Source of the DNA: Alphaproteobacteria bacterium
Lineage (GTDB): Bacteria; Pseudomonadota; Alphaproteobacteria; Micropepsales; Micropepsaceae
NCBI GenBank assembly: GCA_025924715.1
Contig: JAICHV010000021.1
Coordinates: 1 to 56,417, forward strand
DNA: 56,417 bases
Direction: 5' to 3'
The notes beneath the pieces were generated by a model, which was given only the letters and a program-made list of their open reading frames with translations, did no database searches and was not told where the DNA came from. This document shows, in pieces, positions 34,313 through 42,686 of the stretch (positions are counted from its first letter, which is position 1; the number at the start of each line of letters is the position of its first letter). A program made the translations under genes and the position numbers.

Positions 34313-35920
34313 ATGCAGCGCGCGCTTTCCCGACTTTCCCATGAGACATTCGACCTGCTGATCATCGGCGGGGGCGCCACCGGCTGCTTCACCGCGCGCG
34401 ACGCGGCGCTGCGCGGGCTGAAGGTCGCCCTGGTCGAAGCCCGCGATTTCGCCTCCGCCACCAGCGCCCACAATTCCAAGCTGGTGCATGGCGGACTTCG
34501 CTATCTGCGCAATTTCGAATTCGCCCTGGTGCGCGAAAGCCTGGCCGAGCGGCGGATCCTGCAGCGCATCGCCCCACATCTGGTGCGGCCTCTGCCGTTC
34601 CTGCTCCCGCTTTATGGGGCCGGCTTGCGCGAACGCCTGACCCTAAGCGCTGGGCTGACTCTGTATGATGCGCTGTCCTTCGACAAAGCCCGGCTGAAGG
34701 ATCCGGCTCAGCGCCTGCCCAATCACCGCTGGTATGGCAAGCGCGACGCCCTGGCGCGCGAACCGCGGCTGGAGGGTGCCGGTTTCGAAGGCGCCTTCGA
34801 ATATCACGACGCGCAAATGTATTCGCCCGAGCGCATCGCGCTGGAATGCCTGATCGATGCCGACGCCCATGGCGCCGCCTTGGCCAATCATCTGGCCGCC
34901 GAAAAATTGCTGGTCCGCGACGGCCGTGTGAAAGGGTCCGCGGTGCGTGACGCCTTGACCGGCGCCACGTTTGACATTCGCGCCAAGCTCACCTTGGTCG
35001 CGGCTGGGCCCTGGGCCGATCTCTTTCTGGAACAGGCCAGCGGCAAACCCGCCAGCCACAAATTGCTGCGTTCCAAGGGTATCCATCTGTTGTTGCCGGC
35101 CCTGACCAAGGGAAACGCCTTTCTGGTCGAAGCGGGAAGCGGGCATCTCTTTATCCTGCCCTGGCGCGGCCATACTTTGCTCGGCACCACGGACTCCGAA
35201 TTTCGCGGCAATCCCGATAGTGTTGCGGTCAGCGAGAGCGATATCGCTAGCTTTCTCACCACCATCAACCGCTATCTGCCATCGGCCAATCTGACGCGCG
35301 GCCAGGTCGAATTCTTTTATGCGGGCCTCAGGCCCTTGGTCGATGACGGCTCGGGCCAGACCTACAAGGCCAGCCGCCGTTCCGAACTGGTCGATCACAA
35401 AAGCGATGGACTGGACGGCTTGCTCTCCGCCTTGGGCGGAAAATGGACCACCTCGCGGCGCCTGGCGCAGACCATTACCGATGCCGTGTTGGGCAAAATC
35501 GAGATCAAAGCGCGCCCCTGCACCACGGCGACGACGCCGCTACCCGGCGCGCGCTTCGACAATTTCGAGGATTTCGCCAGGGCTGCGGAGAAAACCTGGC
35601 CGGGCATCGCCTCGATCCGCCATCTCGCCCATATGGCCGGCGCAAGACTGCCGCAGCTGTTGAAACAAGCCAAGGTCAGCGAGCTGGCGCCGCTGGGCCC
35701 CAGCGGCGATTGCCTGGCGCAGATCGCTTTCGCGGTACGCGAAGAAATGGCGCTCAGCCTGGAAGATGTGGTGATGCGGCGCACGGGCCTGGGCCAATTC
35801 GGACCGCCGCCGCATCTGGCCGAAATCGCGGGCGCCACGGCCGCGTTGTTGGGCTGGGACGACGCACGCAGGCAGCGCGAGATGGAAAGCCTGGCGCCGC
35901 TTTATCGGACCGCGCCATGA
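34313..35920 (+). CDS. glpD: Aerobic glycerol-3-phosphate dehydrogenase
   Basis: FAD-dependent membrane-associated enzyme that oxidises glycerol 3-phosphate to dihydroxyacetone phosphate and feeds electrons to quinone. The 535 residues have the dinucleotide fold FDLLIIGGGATGCFTARDAALRG, the family signature SKLVHGGLRYL, and GTTDSEFRGNPD. It overlaps the lipid-kinase-like gene by four bases. plsY and a glycerophosphodiesterase elsewhere in the window use or produce the same metabolite. Confidence 0.93.
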   Translation: MQRALSRLSHETFDLLIIGGGATGCFTARDAALRGLKVALVEARDFASATSAHNSKLVHGGLRYLRNFEFALVRESLAERRILQRIAPHLVRPLPFLLPLYGAGLRERLTLSAGLTLYDALSFDKARLKDPAQRLPNHRWYGKRDALAREPRLEGAGFEGAFEYHDAQMYSPERIALECLIDADAHGAALANHLAAEKLLVRDGRVKGSAVRDALTGATFDIRAKLTLVAAGPWADLFLEQASGKPASHKLLRSKGIHLLLPALTKGNAFLVEAGSGHLFILPWRGHTLLGTTDSEFRGNPDSVAVSESDIASFLTTINRYLPSANLTRGQVEFFYAGLRPLVDDGSGQTYKASRRSELVDHKSDGLDGLLSALGGKWTTSRRLAQTITDAVLGKIEIKARPCTTATTPLPGARFDNFEDFARAAEKTWPGIASIRHLAHMAGARLPQLLKQAKVSELAPLGPSGDCLAQIAFAVREEMALSLEDVVMRRTGLGQFGPPPHLAEIAGATAALLGWDDARRQREMESLAPLYRTAP

Positions 35921-36849
35921 CCGCTTTTGTGGTGGTCAATCCCCGCGCCGCCCGCGGCCGCACGGGACGTGACTTGCCGCGCATCCGCGCCGGGCTTGAG
36001 GGCGCTTTTCCCTTGATGGAAGTGGCGCTCAGCGCCTCGCGGGGCCAGACCACAAATCTGGTGCGCCAAGCCCTGCACGCGGGTCATCTCGATATCATCG
36101 TGGTTGGCGGCGACGGCACGCTGAACGAAGCCGTCAACGGCTTTTTCGACCAAGGCGTTCCGATTTCGCCCGACGCGGTGCTGGGCTTCGTGCCTTCCGG
36201 CCTCTGGACCGATTTCGCGCGCAATTTCGGCATCGCGCCCGATATCGAAAGTGCAATCGCCCGGCTGAAGACCTCCCATATCCGCCGGGTCGATGTCGGC
36301 CGGGTCTCGTGCCTCTCGATGGAAGGCGCCCCCCTCACCCGGTATTTCCTGGGCTCCGCCTCGTTCGGGTTTTCCGCGCGCATCCAGGGCGCGATCAATC
36401 GCTCGCGGCTGGCGCCGCTGCTGGGCAAATCCGCCTTCGCGGTTTTCGCAGCGCTGATGCTGCCGGCCTGGCACGCGCCGCGGCTGCGGCTGATCGCCGG
36501 ACGGGTCTATGACGAGATCGCCGGCATCACCCTGGTGGCGGTGGCCAATGGACGCTGGTTCGGCCCCGGCCTGCCGATTGCGTCCGACGCCCAGCCTTGG
36601 GACGGAAAATTCGACATCGTGGTGGTGGGCGGCGCGCCGCGGTCCCGGGTGCTGCAGATCTTGTCCGCGCTGCGCAAAGGAACGCATCCCGCCGATCCGA
36701 CCATGCGGGTGGTGCGGGCCGCCCGCCTCACCGCGGCGCCGACCCTGGAGACCGATGGGCGGATCGAAATCGAGACCGACGGCGAAACCGCGGGCCTGCT
36801 GCCGGCAAGTTTCGAAATCCTGCCGGGCGCGCTCAATTTGCGCTGTTAG
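35917..36849 (+). CDS. Diacylglycerol/lipid kinase-family protein with an altered GTGNDFAR motif
   Basis: The 310 residues match the DAGK catalytic fold: N-terminal VVVNPRAARGRTG, the nucleotide loop VVGGDGTLNEAVNGF (Gly64 to Phe76), and C-terminal WDGKFDIVVVGG. The next conserved motif, usually P-x-G-T-G-N-D-F-A-R, is PSGLWTDFAR (93-102), so the Thr-Gly-Asn core is replaced by Leu-Trp-Thr. The protein may have altered substrate or activity. The ATG overlaps the glpD stop, implying a linked role in glycerolipid metabolism. Confidence 0.82.
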   Translation: MTAFVVVNPRAARGRTGRDLPRIRAGLEGAFPLMEVALSASRGQTTNLVRQALHAGHLDIIVVGGDGTLNEAVNGFFDQGVPISPDAVLGFVPSGLWTDFARNFGIAPDIESAIARLKTSHIRRVDVGRVSCLSMEGAPLTRYFLGSASFGFSARIQGAINRSRLAPLLGKSAFAVFAALMLPAWHAPRLRLIAGRVYDEIAGITLVAVANGRWFGPGLPIASDAQPWDGKFDIVVVGGAPRSRVLQILSALRKGTHPADPTMRVVRAARLTAAPTLETDGRIEIETDGETAGLLPASFEILPGALNLRC

Positions 36850-36855
36850 GCAAAG

Positions 36856-37800
36856 CTAAGCCTCTTGAAACGCCTGGCACACCGCTTTAGCCGCGGCGGC
36901 GACGGCGTCATGGGCCTGGGGCAGCACGGTCTGGAAATAGATGAAGCAATGCACCATGTCGCTGTAATCGGCCACCGTGACCTTCACCCCAGCGGCGCGC
37001 AATTTCTCCGCATAGGCGAGGCCCTCGTCGTGCAGCGGGTCATAGCCACCCAGCATGATGTAAGCCGGCGGCAGCCCGGAAAAATCCGCGGATTTGAGCG
37101 GCGAGACATTGGGAGAGTTGCGGTCGGCATCCGCGGGGAGCACCTGGGAATAAAACCATTCGATCGCCTGCTTCTCGATGAAATAGCCCACGGCATATTT
37201 GTTCATCGAACCGGTATCGGTGGTAAATTCGGTCCCCGGGAATAGCAGCAATTGAAAAGCCAGGGCCGGTCCGCCTTTTTCCCGCGCCAGTTGGGTGACC
37301 GAGGCGGCGAGATGACCACCCGCGGAATCGCCGCCGACCGCGATGCGCCCGGCATCCACACCCAGCGCGGGCGCATTGTCGAAGATATGGCGAAGCGCGG
37401 CAAAGGCGTCTTCCAGCGGCGCCGGCCATTTGTTCTCGGGCGCGCGGCGATAGGCTACCGCGATGACGCGAAAGCCGCCTTCGGCCACCAGCAAGCGGCA
37501 GATGCCGTCATGGGTGTCGAGATCGCCCACGACAAAGCCGCCGCCGTGAAAATAGACCAAGGTCGGCAAGGCCTCGCCGCCGGAGGCCACCGGGGCATAG
37601 GACCGGGCGCGGATGCCGCCCGCCGGGGTGGGAATGGTGAGATTTTCGATCCGGCCCACGGGCACATTCTGGGCCCCGACCAATCCCATCATGCCGGCAA
37701 AGCTGTTTCGCACCACGCTGAGCGGCGCCTCCCAGACCTTGGGGCGTGGCATCGCCTGCGCCTGGTCGAGAAAGGCTTTCACCATGGGATCGAGCGGCAT
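36856..37800 (-). CDS. Alpha/beta-hydrolase, hormone-sensitive-lipase (GDXG) family esterase
   Basis: The 314 residues carry the oxyanion motif YFHGGGFVVGD, the nucleophile elbow GDSAGGHLAAS, the catalytic Asp near GGYDPLHDEGL and the His in DMVHCFI. All three triad residues are present, so an active esterase is expected; the natural substrate is unknown. AGGA five bases before ATG 37800 supports the start, and a longer in-frame start is rejected. It faces the lipid-kinase-like gene tail to tail, 6 bp apart. Confidence 0.9.
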   Translation of the reverse strand: MPLDPMVKAFLDQAQAMPRPKVWEAPLSVVRNSFAGMMGLVGAQNVPVGRIENLTIPTPAGGIRARSYAPVASGGEALPTLVYFHGGGFVVGDLDTHDGICRLLVAEGGFRVIAVAYRRAPENKWPAPLEDAFAALRHIFDNAPALGVDAGRIAVGGDSAGGHLAASVTQLAREKGGPALAFQLLLFPGTEFTTDTGSMNKYAVGYFIEKQAIEWFYSQVLPADADRNSPNVSPLKSADFSGLPPAYIMLGGYDPLHDEGLAYAEKLRAAGVKVTVADYSDMVHCFIYFQTVLPQAHDAVAAAAKAVCQAFQEA

Positions 37801-37892
37801 GGAGGTCCTAAGAAAGGCGCTAGGGCCGTCACCATAACGCATTCGTCAGGGTTTGGCACCGCTCGCGCGGGCAGCCCGCGAAGACCGGAGGA

Positions 37893-38141
37893 TCAATGAA
37901 TAGTGATGATTCCGTCGGGATCGACGCGACAGCTCACAATGTCGCCCATCATCACCAGCAGCAGAAACCAGAAATAGGCTCGCTCGCCCTCCCCTTCGGC
38001 TTCGAAGGAGATCACCGCGCGATAGGCATAATCGCAAGCATCGTTGCCATGTTCTTCGGCGAAATCGGAGGCCAGGCGATACATGTCGCCAATGGTCAGA
38101 TGCGAGCGTGCCCGCGCCAGTTGGGATTTCGATATCGCCAT
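37893..38141 (-). CDS. Hypothetical 82-residue protein
   Basis: I do not recognise this protein. It begins MAISKSQLARARSHLTIGDMYRLASDFAEEHG and has a helical, soluble look. A hydrophobic stretch AYFWFLLLVMMGDIV near the C-terminus is too short and too interrupted for a clear membrane span. GGGGG seven bases before ATG 38141 favours that start over an upstream ATG at 38171. Codon usage matches the neighbours. A CtrA-like box lies 46 bp upstream. Confidence 0.65.
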   Translation of the reverse strand: MAISKSQLARARSHLTIGDMYRLASDFAEEHGNDACDYAYRAVISFEAEGEGERAYFWFLLLVMMGDIVSCRVDPDGIITIH

Positions 38142-38186
38142 GGGAAAGCCCCCGTCCCGTAGGTTTCCCATTAGATCAGCACAGTA

Positions 38187-38202
38187 TTAGCAAACCTTTA
38201 AC
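38187..38202. promoter_or_regulatory. CtrA-like box between the 82-residue gene and coaBC
   Basis: TTAG-CAAACCT-TTAAC differs from the full consensus TTAA-N7-TTAAC at one base. It lies 46 bp before the minus-strand 82-residue gene and 158 bp before coaBC, so the minus-strand gene is the more likely target. Confidence 0.4.
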
Positions 38203-38359
38203 CCTTGCGGCGGCTTTCGAACCGTGGCCAAAAGCCGGATTAATCCAGTCGTTCCAAGGGATTGCCGCCGAACTACACTTCGTCTTCGTGGTTTGCTAAG
38301 TTCCCCGCCCCGCGCGGCGTATTTTCGCTGCTGCGGTCCATCCGGAAGGTCGCTGCGTC

Positions 38360-39577
38360 ATGCACGGCAAAACTGTGCTCCTGATCATCGGCGGTGGCAT
38401 TGCCGCTTACAAGTCGTTGGACCTGATCCGGCGCTTGGGCGAACAGGGCGTAAAGAGCCGCGCCATCCTGACCGCGGCGGGCGGCGCCTTCGTCACGCCG
38501 CTATCGGTGGCGGCGCTCACCGGCGAAACTGTTCATAGCGAGCTGTTCAGCCTGACCGACGAAGCGCAGATGGGACATATTGCCTTATCGCGCAGCGCCG
38601 ATCTGGTGGTGGTGGCGCCGGCCACGGCCGATCTGATGGGCAAGCTTGCCGCCGGCCTCGCCAATGATCTTGCCTCGACGGCGCTTCTGGCCACCGACAA
38701 ACAGGTCCTGATGGCACCGGCGATGAATGTGCGGATGTGGCAAAGCCCTGGCGTGCAGCGCAGCTTCGAAACCTTGAGGCGCGACGGCGTCTTGTTCGTG
38801 GGTCCCAATGACGGCGACATGGCCTGCGGCGAACTCGGCCCCGGGCGTATGGCCGAGCCGATGGAGATTGTCGCGGCCATTGAAAATGCGTTTGGAAAAA
38901 AAGGCCCGCTCAGCGGATTGAAGGCGCTGGTCACGGCCGGTCCGACCCAAGAGCCGATGGATCCGGTGCGCTATATCGCCAACCGCTCCTCCGGCAAGCA
39001 GGGTTATGCCATCGCCCAGGCCCTGGCTCAGGCGGGCGCCGAGACGGTGCTGGTGTCCGGTCCCGTGGAGCTCGCCCCGCCCGCCGGCGTGAAGCTGTGG
39101 AAAGTGACCACGGCGCGCGAAATGCTGGCGGCCTGCGAAAGCGTCCTTCCCGCCGATATCGCGGTGATGACCGCCGCGGTGGCCGACTGGCGCCCGGATA
39201 TCGCGGCCAACAGCAAACTCAAGAAATCGACCGCCCATTCTTCTGAATCAAAAAATGTGGTGCCGCTGCTCAAGCTGGTCGAGAATCCCGATATCCTCGC
39301 CACCTTGGCCCAGCACCGGCAGCGGCCGCGCCTGCTGATCGGCTTTGCCGCGGAGACCGACAACGTGGTGGAGAACGCCCTCGCCAAACGCGCCCGCAAA
39401 GGGGCCGACTGGATCATCGCCAATGATGTATCCGGCGCGGTAATGGGCGGCGAACGCAACCAGGTGCATTTGATCACGCAAAACGCGACGGAGAGCTGGC
39501 CGGAGATGAGCAAAAGCGAAGTGGGAACCAAGCTGGCGGCGCGCATCGCCCAGGCGATCGGGGGGCAAGCGGCATGA
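38360..39577 (+). CDS. coaBC: Phosphopantothenoylcysteine decarboxylase/phosphopantothenate-cysteine ligase
   Basis: Bifunctional enzyme for two steps of CoA synthesis. The 405 residues hold an N-terminal flavoprotein CoaC domain ([18 protein letters not shown], active-site His in [28 protein letters not shown]) and a C-terminal CoaB ligase ([48 protein letters not shown]). GGAAGG precedes the ATG. It overlaps dut by four bases, the common coaBC-dut pair. Confidence 0.95.
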   Translation: MHGKTVLLIIGGGIAAYKSLDLIRRLGEQGVKSRAILTAAGGAFVTPLSVAALTGETVHSELFSLTDEAQMGHIALSRSADLVVVAPATADLMGKLAAGLANDLASTALLATDKQVLMAPAMNVRMWQSPGVQRSFETLRRDGVLFVGPNDGDMACGELGPGRMAEPMEIVAAIENAFGKKGPLSGLKALVTAGPTQEPMDPVRYIANRSSGKQGYAIAQALAQAGAETVLVSGPVELAPPAGVKLWKVTTAREMLAACESVLPADIAVMTAAVADWRPDIAANSKLKKSTAHSSESKNVVPLLKLVENPDILATLAQHRQRPRLLIGFAAETDNVVENALAKRARKGADWIIANDVSGAVMGGERNQVHLITQNATESWPEMSKSEVGTKLAARIAQAIGGQAA

Positions 39578-40026
39578 AAGTCGGGATCAAGCGTCTGGCC
39601 CATGCCGGCGATCTGCCCCTGCCCGCCTATGCCACCGCCGGTTCGGCGGGGCTGGATCTTCTCGCCGCCATCGACGCCGAGATCGCGCTGGCGCCGGGCG
39701 CCCGTCTGGCGGTTCCCACCGGCATCGCCATCGAATTGCCGCATGGGGTGGAAGCCCAAGTGCGGCCCCGCTCCGGCCTGGCGCTCAATCACGGCATCAC
39801 CTGTCTGAACGCGCCCGGCACGATCGACAGCGATTATCGCGGCGAGATCAAGGCGATCCTGATCAATCATGGCGACCAGCCCTTCAAGATCACGCGCGGC
39901 ACCAAGATCGCCCAGATGGTGATTGCCCGCCATGAACAGGCTCAATTGGTCGAAGCCGAGGCTCTCAGCGACAGTGCGCGCGGCGCCGGCGGTTTTGGGT
40001 CCACCGGCATGAGCGTCAAGCCATGA
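39574..40026 (+). CDS. dut: Deoxyuridine 5'-triphosphate nucleotidohydrolase
   Basis: Hydrolyses dUTP to dUMP, limiting uracil in DNA and feeding dTMP synthesis. The 150-residue trimeric dUTPase has motifs [46 protein letters not shown] and the flexible C-terminal [10 protein letters not shown]. The ATG overlaps the coaBC stop, and its own stop overlaps the Rrf2 gene. Confidence 0.96.
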   Translation: MKVGIKRLAHAGDLPLPAYATAGSAGLDLLAAIDAEIALAPGARLAVPTGIAIELPHGVEAQVRPRSGLALNHGITCLNAPGTIDSDYRGEIKAILINHGDQPFKITRGTKIAQMVIARHEQAQLVEAEALSDSARGAGGFGSTGMSVKP

Positions 40027-40475
40027 TGCTGCGTCTGTCGCGCAAGACCTTGCTGGCGCTGGAGGCGGTGATCGACATCGCTTTCAACGCGCGGCCGGAA
40101 CCGGTTCAGGCCAAGGAGATCACCGCCCGCCAGGGGGTGCCGCAGCGCTATCTGGAACAGGTGATGCAGCAATTGGTGCGGGCCGGCATCCTCAAAGGCG
40201 TGCGCGGTCCACGCGGCGGCTATCGGCTGGCGCGCGAAAGGCGGCGCATTTCGGTGGGCGATGTGGTGCGGGTCGCCGAATCCATCGAGGACATGGAAGA
40301 GGAAAAAGCCCGCCCCCGGTCGGAGCTGGGCCTGCGGGTCGTCTCGCCTTTGATCCAGAGCCTGCAGGACGATGTGATGGCGCGGCTGGACGCGGTCACG
40401 ATCGAGGATTTGTGCCAGCGTGCCCGCGCCCATGGTGCGCTCGCCCCAGGCGAAAGCGCCGATTTTGCCATTTGA
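40023..40475 (+). CDS. Rrf2-family transcriptional regulator, no iron-sulfur cysteines
   Basis: The 150 residues carry an Rrf2 winged helix ([58 protein letters not shown] read in pieces). The three-cysteine cluster region of IscR/NsrR types is missing: the only cysteine is near the C-terminus. Cluster-free Rrf2 proteins include CymR, which controls cysteine genes with CysK. Here cysK starts nine bases downstream, so a CymR-like role is a fair inference. Coupled to dut by ATGA. Confidence 0.88.
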   Translation: MMLRLSRKTLLALEAVIDIAFNARPEPVQAKEITARQGVPQRYLEQVMQQLVRAGILKGVRGPRGGYRLARERRRISVGDVVRVAESIEDMEEEKARPRSELGLRVVSPLIQSLQDDVMARLDAVTIEDLCQRARAHGALAPGESADFAI

Positions 40476-40484
40476 CAGGAGCCG

Positions 40485-41447
40485 ATGATGCAGACGGGAA
40501 AACCTGGCCGCGGCCGCGTCTATAATTCGATCACCGAAACCATCGGCGACACGCCTTTGGTGCGGCTGAACCGCATGCCGCAAATGGCCGGCGCCAAGGC
40601 CGATATCCTGCTCAAGCTGGAATTCTTCAATCCCTTGGCCTCGGTCAAGGACCGCATCGGCGTCGCCATGATCGAAACCATGGAAAAAGCCGGCATCATC
40701 ACGCCGGGAAAATCCACCTTGGTCGAACCGACCAGCGGCAATACCGGCATCGCCCTGGCCTTTGTCGCCGCGGCGAAGGGTTACAAATTGATTCTGGTGA
40801 TGCCCGACTCCATGTCGCTGGAACGGCGCAAGATGCTGTTGATCCTGGGGGCGCAGATCGAACTCACCGAGGCCGCCAAGGGCATGAAGGGCGCCATTGC
40901 CCGCGCCCATGAGATCGTCGCCAGCCTGCCGGACGCGGTGATCCCCCAGCAATTCGAGAACCCCGCCAATTCGGAAATCCATCGCACCACCACCGCCGAG
41001 GAAATCTGGAACGACACCGAGGGGCGGGTCGATATCGTGATCTCCGGCGTGGGCACGGGCGGCACCATCACCGGTGTCGGCCAGGTGCTGAAACAGCGCA
41101 AGCCGGGCGTGAAGATGATCGCGCTGGAGCCGGAAGACTCGCCCGTGCTTTCGGGCGGCCCGCCCGGCCCGCACAAGATTCAGGGCATCGGCGCCGGCTT
41201 TGTCCCCGCCATTCTGGACCGCAAGGTGATCGACGAGATCATCACCATCTCGAACGAGACCGCCTTGGAAACCGCCCGCAAGGCGGCTCGGATGGAAGGC
41301 ATACCGGCGGGAATATCGTCCGGCGCGGCGATCGCGGCGGCGCTGGAAGTGGGCGCGCGGCCGGAGAATGCCGGCAAGACCATCGTGGCGATCATTCCGT
41401 CCTTTGCGGAACGCTATCTATCGACGCCGCTGTTTGAGGGGTTATGA
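40485..41447 (+). CDS. cysK: Cysteine synthase (O-acetylserine sulfhydrylase)
   Basis: PLP enzyme that makes cysteine from O-acetylserine and sulfide. The 320 residues include the PLP lysine in [11 protein letters not shown], the substrate loop [13 protein letters not shown], the phosphate-binding [13 protein letters not shown] and the C-terminal PAGISSGAA. There are two adjacent ATGs; the first is used here. It follows the Rrf2 regulator on the same transcript. Confidence 0.94.
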   Translation: MMQTGKPGRGRVYNSITETIGDTPLVRLNRMPQMAGAKADILLKLEFFNPLASVKDRIGVAMIETMEKAGIITPGKSTLVEPTSGNTGIALAFVAAAKGYKLILVMPDSMSLERRKMLLILGAQIELTEAAKGMKGAIARAHEIVASLPDAVIPQQFENPANSEIHRTTTAEEIWNDTEGRVDIVISGVGTGGTITGVGQVLKQRKPGVKMIALEPEDSPVLSGGPPGPHKIQGIGAGFVPAILDRKVIDEIITISNETALETARKAARMEGIPAGISSGAAIAAALEVGARPENAGKTIVAIIPSFAERYLSTPLFEGL

Positions 41448-41451
41448 GCGT

Positions 41452-41480
41452 TCGGTCGTCTTGCTTTGCAAAACGACCGA
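41452..41480. repeat. Near-perfect hairpin after cysK
   Basis: TCGGTCGT (41452-41459) pairs with ACGACCGA (41473-41480), and TTGC/GCAA forms an inner stem around TTT, with a single C/A mismatch between the two stems. It begins five bases after the cysK stop and touches the palindrome at 41481. It may serve as the 3' end of the coaBC-cysK transcript. Confidence 0.6.
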
Positions 41481-41505
41481 CAGAACGATCCAGTGGATCG
41501 TTCTG
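41481..41505. repeat. Perfect 11-bp palindrome, 3-base loop (copy B)
   Basis: CAGAACGATCC (41481-41491), AGT, GGATCGTTCTG (41495-41505). It shares the core CGATCC-N3-GGATCG and the 11-3-11 layout with 19266-19290. Together with the preceding hairpin it fills the gap between the convergent cysK and membrane-peptide genes. Confidence 0.65.
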
Positions 41506-41567
41506 AGCGAATAACGCGGCGAGCACAAGCGGATAGATACGGGACGAACTCTGGCTACCCCGAAGGC

Positions 41568-41759
41568 TTACCGCCCCACCCGAATGCCCCCCAGCGAACC
41601 GATCACGCCGAACACCTGCAGCAGCCAGATCACGACGGCGATGACCACGACTGCGTTGAGGATCGATTTGATCTTGCCGTCCATCGGAATATAGGTGTTG
41701 ACCAGCCAGAGCAGGACGCCGACCACGATCAATACGACAACGATGGAAATCAGGGACAT
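41568..41759 (-). CDS. Thivi_2564-type small membrane protein
   Basis: A 63-residue protein with two hydrophobic spans (LISIVVVLIVVGVLLWLVNTY and ILNAVVVIAVVIWLLQVFGV, each read in short pieces) separated by IPMDGKIK. This layout matches the family named Thivi_2564, whose function is unknown. GGAGA five to six bases before the ATG supports the start. Confidence 0.8.
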   Translation of the reverse strand: MSLISIVVVLIVVGVLLWLVNTYIPMDGKIKSILNAVVVIAVVIWLLQVFGVIGSLGGIRVGR

Positions 41760-41815
41760 GAAATTCTCCGTCCAAAAATCTGGCTACCCAACGGCCAAAG
41801 ACGGAGAAAGTTCCC

Positions 41816-42604
41816 TTAAAGGGGCATCAGATCGGGCCGGTCGGTGCAGAGCGCGTCCAGATCCTTTAGCCGGGCCATGACGGCCGGATCGTTGACGGTC
41901 CAGGCGCCGACCTGAAGCTTCTGCCTGCGGGCATGGGCGACATGCTCGGGCGTGGCGTTGGCGAAATGGGGAAACCAGCCATCGGCGCCGGAGGCGGCAA
42001 TGCCGGAGATGATCGGTCTCAGATCGCCTTCCAATTTGTCTGTGGTGAACCAGCAGCGGGCCTGTTTGGTTTTTTTCTTGATGCGCAGAAGTGCGCGCCA
42101 ATCGAAACCGACAAAAACGACACTCTCCAGATCGTCCTGCATCACCGCCAGGGCGGCATCGGCCAGGGCCAGCGGCTCGGCGCTGTCGGGGCCGGTGTCG
42201 GATTTCAATTCCACGAATAGAACAAAGGGCTGCGGCGCCGCCCGCGCCGCATCGCGCACCTCTTCCAGGGTGGGAATGCGCGCGCCGTCCCCTGGTATGA
42301 GCAAGGGATGGGCGCGGGCATAATCGCTATCCGGCGCGGGATGGCCAAGATCGAAGGCCTGCAATTGCGCCAAGGTCAGGTCCTTGATCCGGGGCGTCTG
42401 GCCCGTCAGCCACATGCTCCCCCGCCGCGCATAGCCGGGATTGAGGCGAAAATCGTGATGCACCACGGCCACGCCGTCGGCCGACAACTGCACATCCAGC
42501 TCCGCCCCGTCGCAGCCGCGGGCGATGGCATCGGTGAATGCCGCCATGGTGTTTTCCGGGCGCAGTGCCGCGCCGCCGCGATGGGCAATGTTCCAGGGAT
42601 GCAT
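41816..42604 (-). CDS. ugpQ: Glycerophosphodiester phosphodiesterase
   Basis: Hydrolyses glycerophosphodiesters to glycerol 3-phosphate and an alcohol. The 262-residue TIM barrel starts NIAHRGGAALRPENTMAAF (catalytic His and Arg), with GAELDVQLSADGVAVVHHDF supplying the metal-binding Glu/Asp and the second His. No signal peptide is present, so the cytoplasmic UgpQ type is favoured over the periplasmic GlpQ type. The product is a substrate of GlpD and PlsY. Confidence 0.88.
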   Translation of the reverse strand: MHPWNIAHRGGAALRPENTMAAFTDAIARGCDGAELDVQLSADGVAVVHHDFRLNPGYARRGSMWLTGQTPRIKDLTLAQLQAFDLGHPAPDSDYARAHPLLIPGDGARIPTLEEVRDAARAAPQPFVLFVELKSDTGPDSAEPLALADAALAVMQDDLESVVFVGFDWRALLRIKKKTKQARCWFTTDKLEGDLRPIISGIAASGADGWFPHFANATPEHVAHARRQKLQVGAWTVNDPAVMARLKDLDALCTDRPDLMPL

Positions 42605-42686
42605 GGCGGAAAGCTAGCATAGACCCGCGCCCGCCGCATTGCTCCTGCGCGGTTGACTTGGCCGCCGCGCCAGCCGATTTCAGCGC

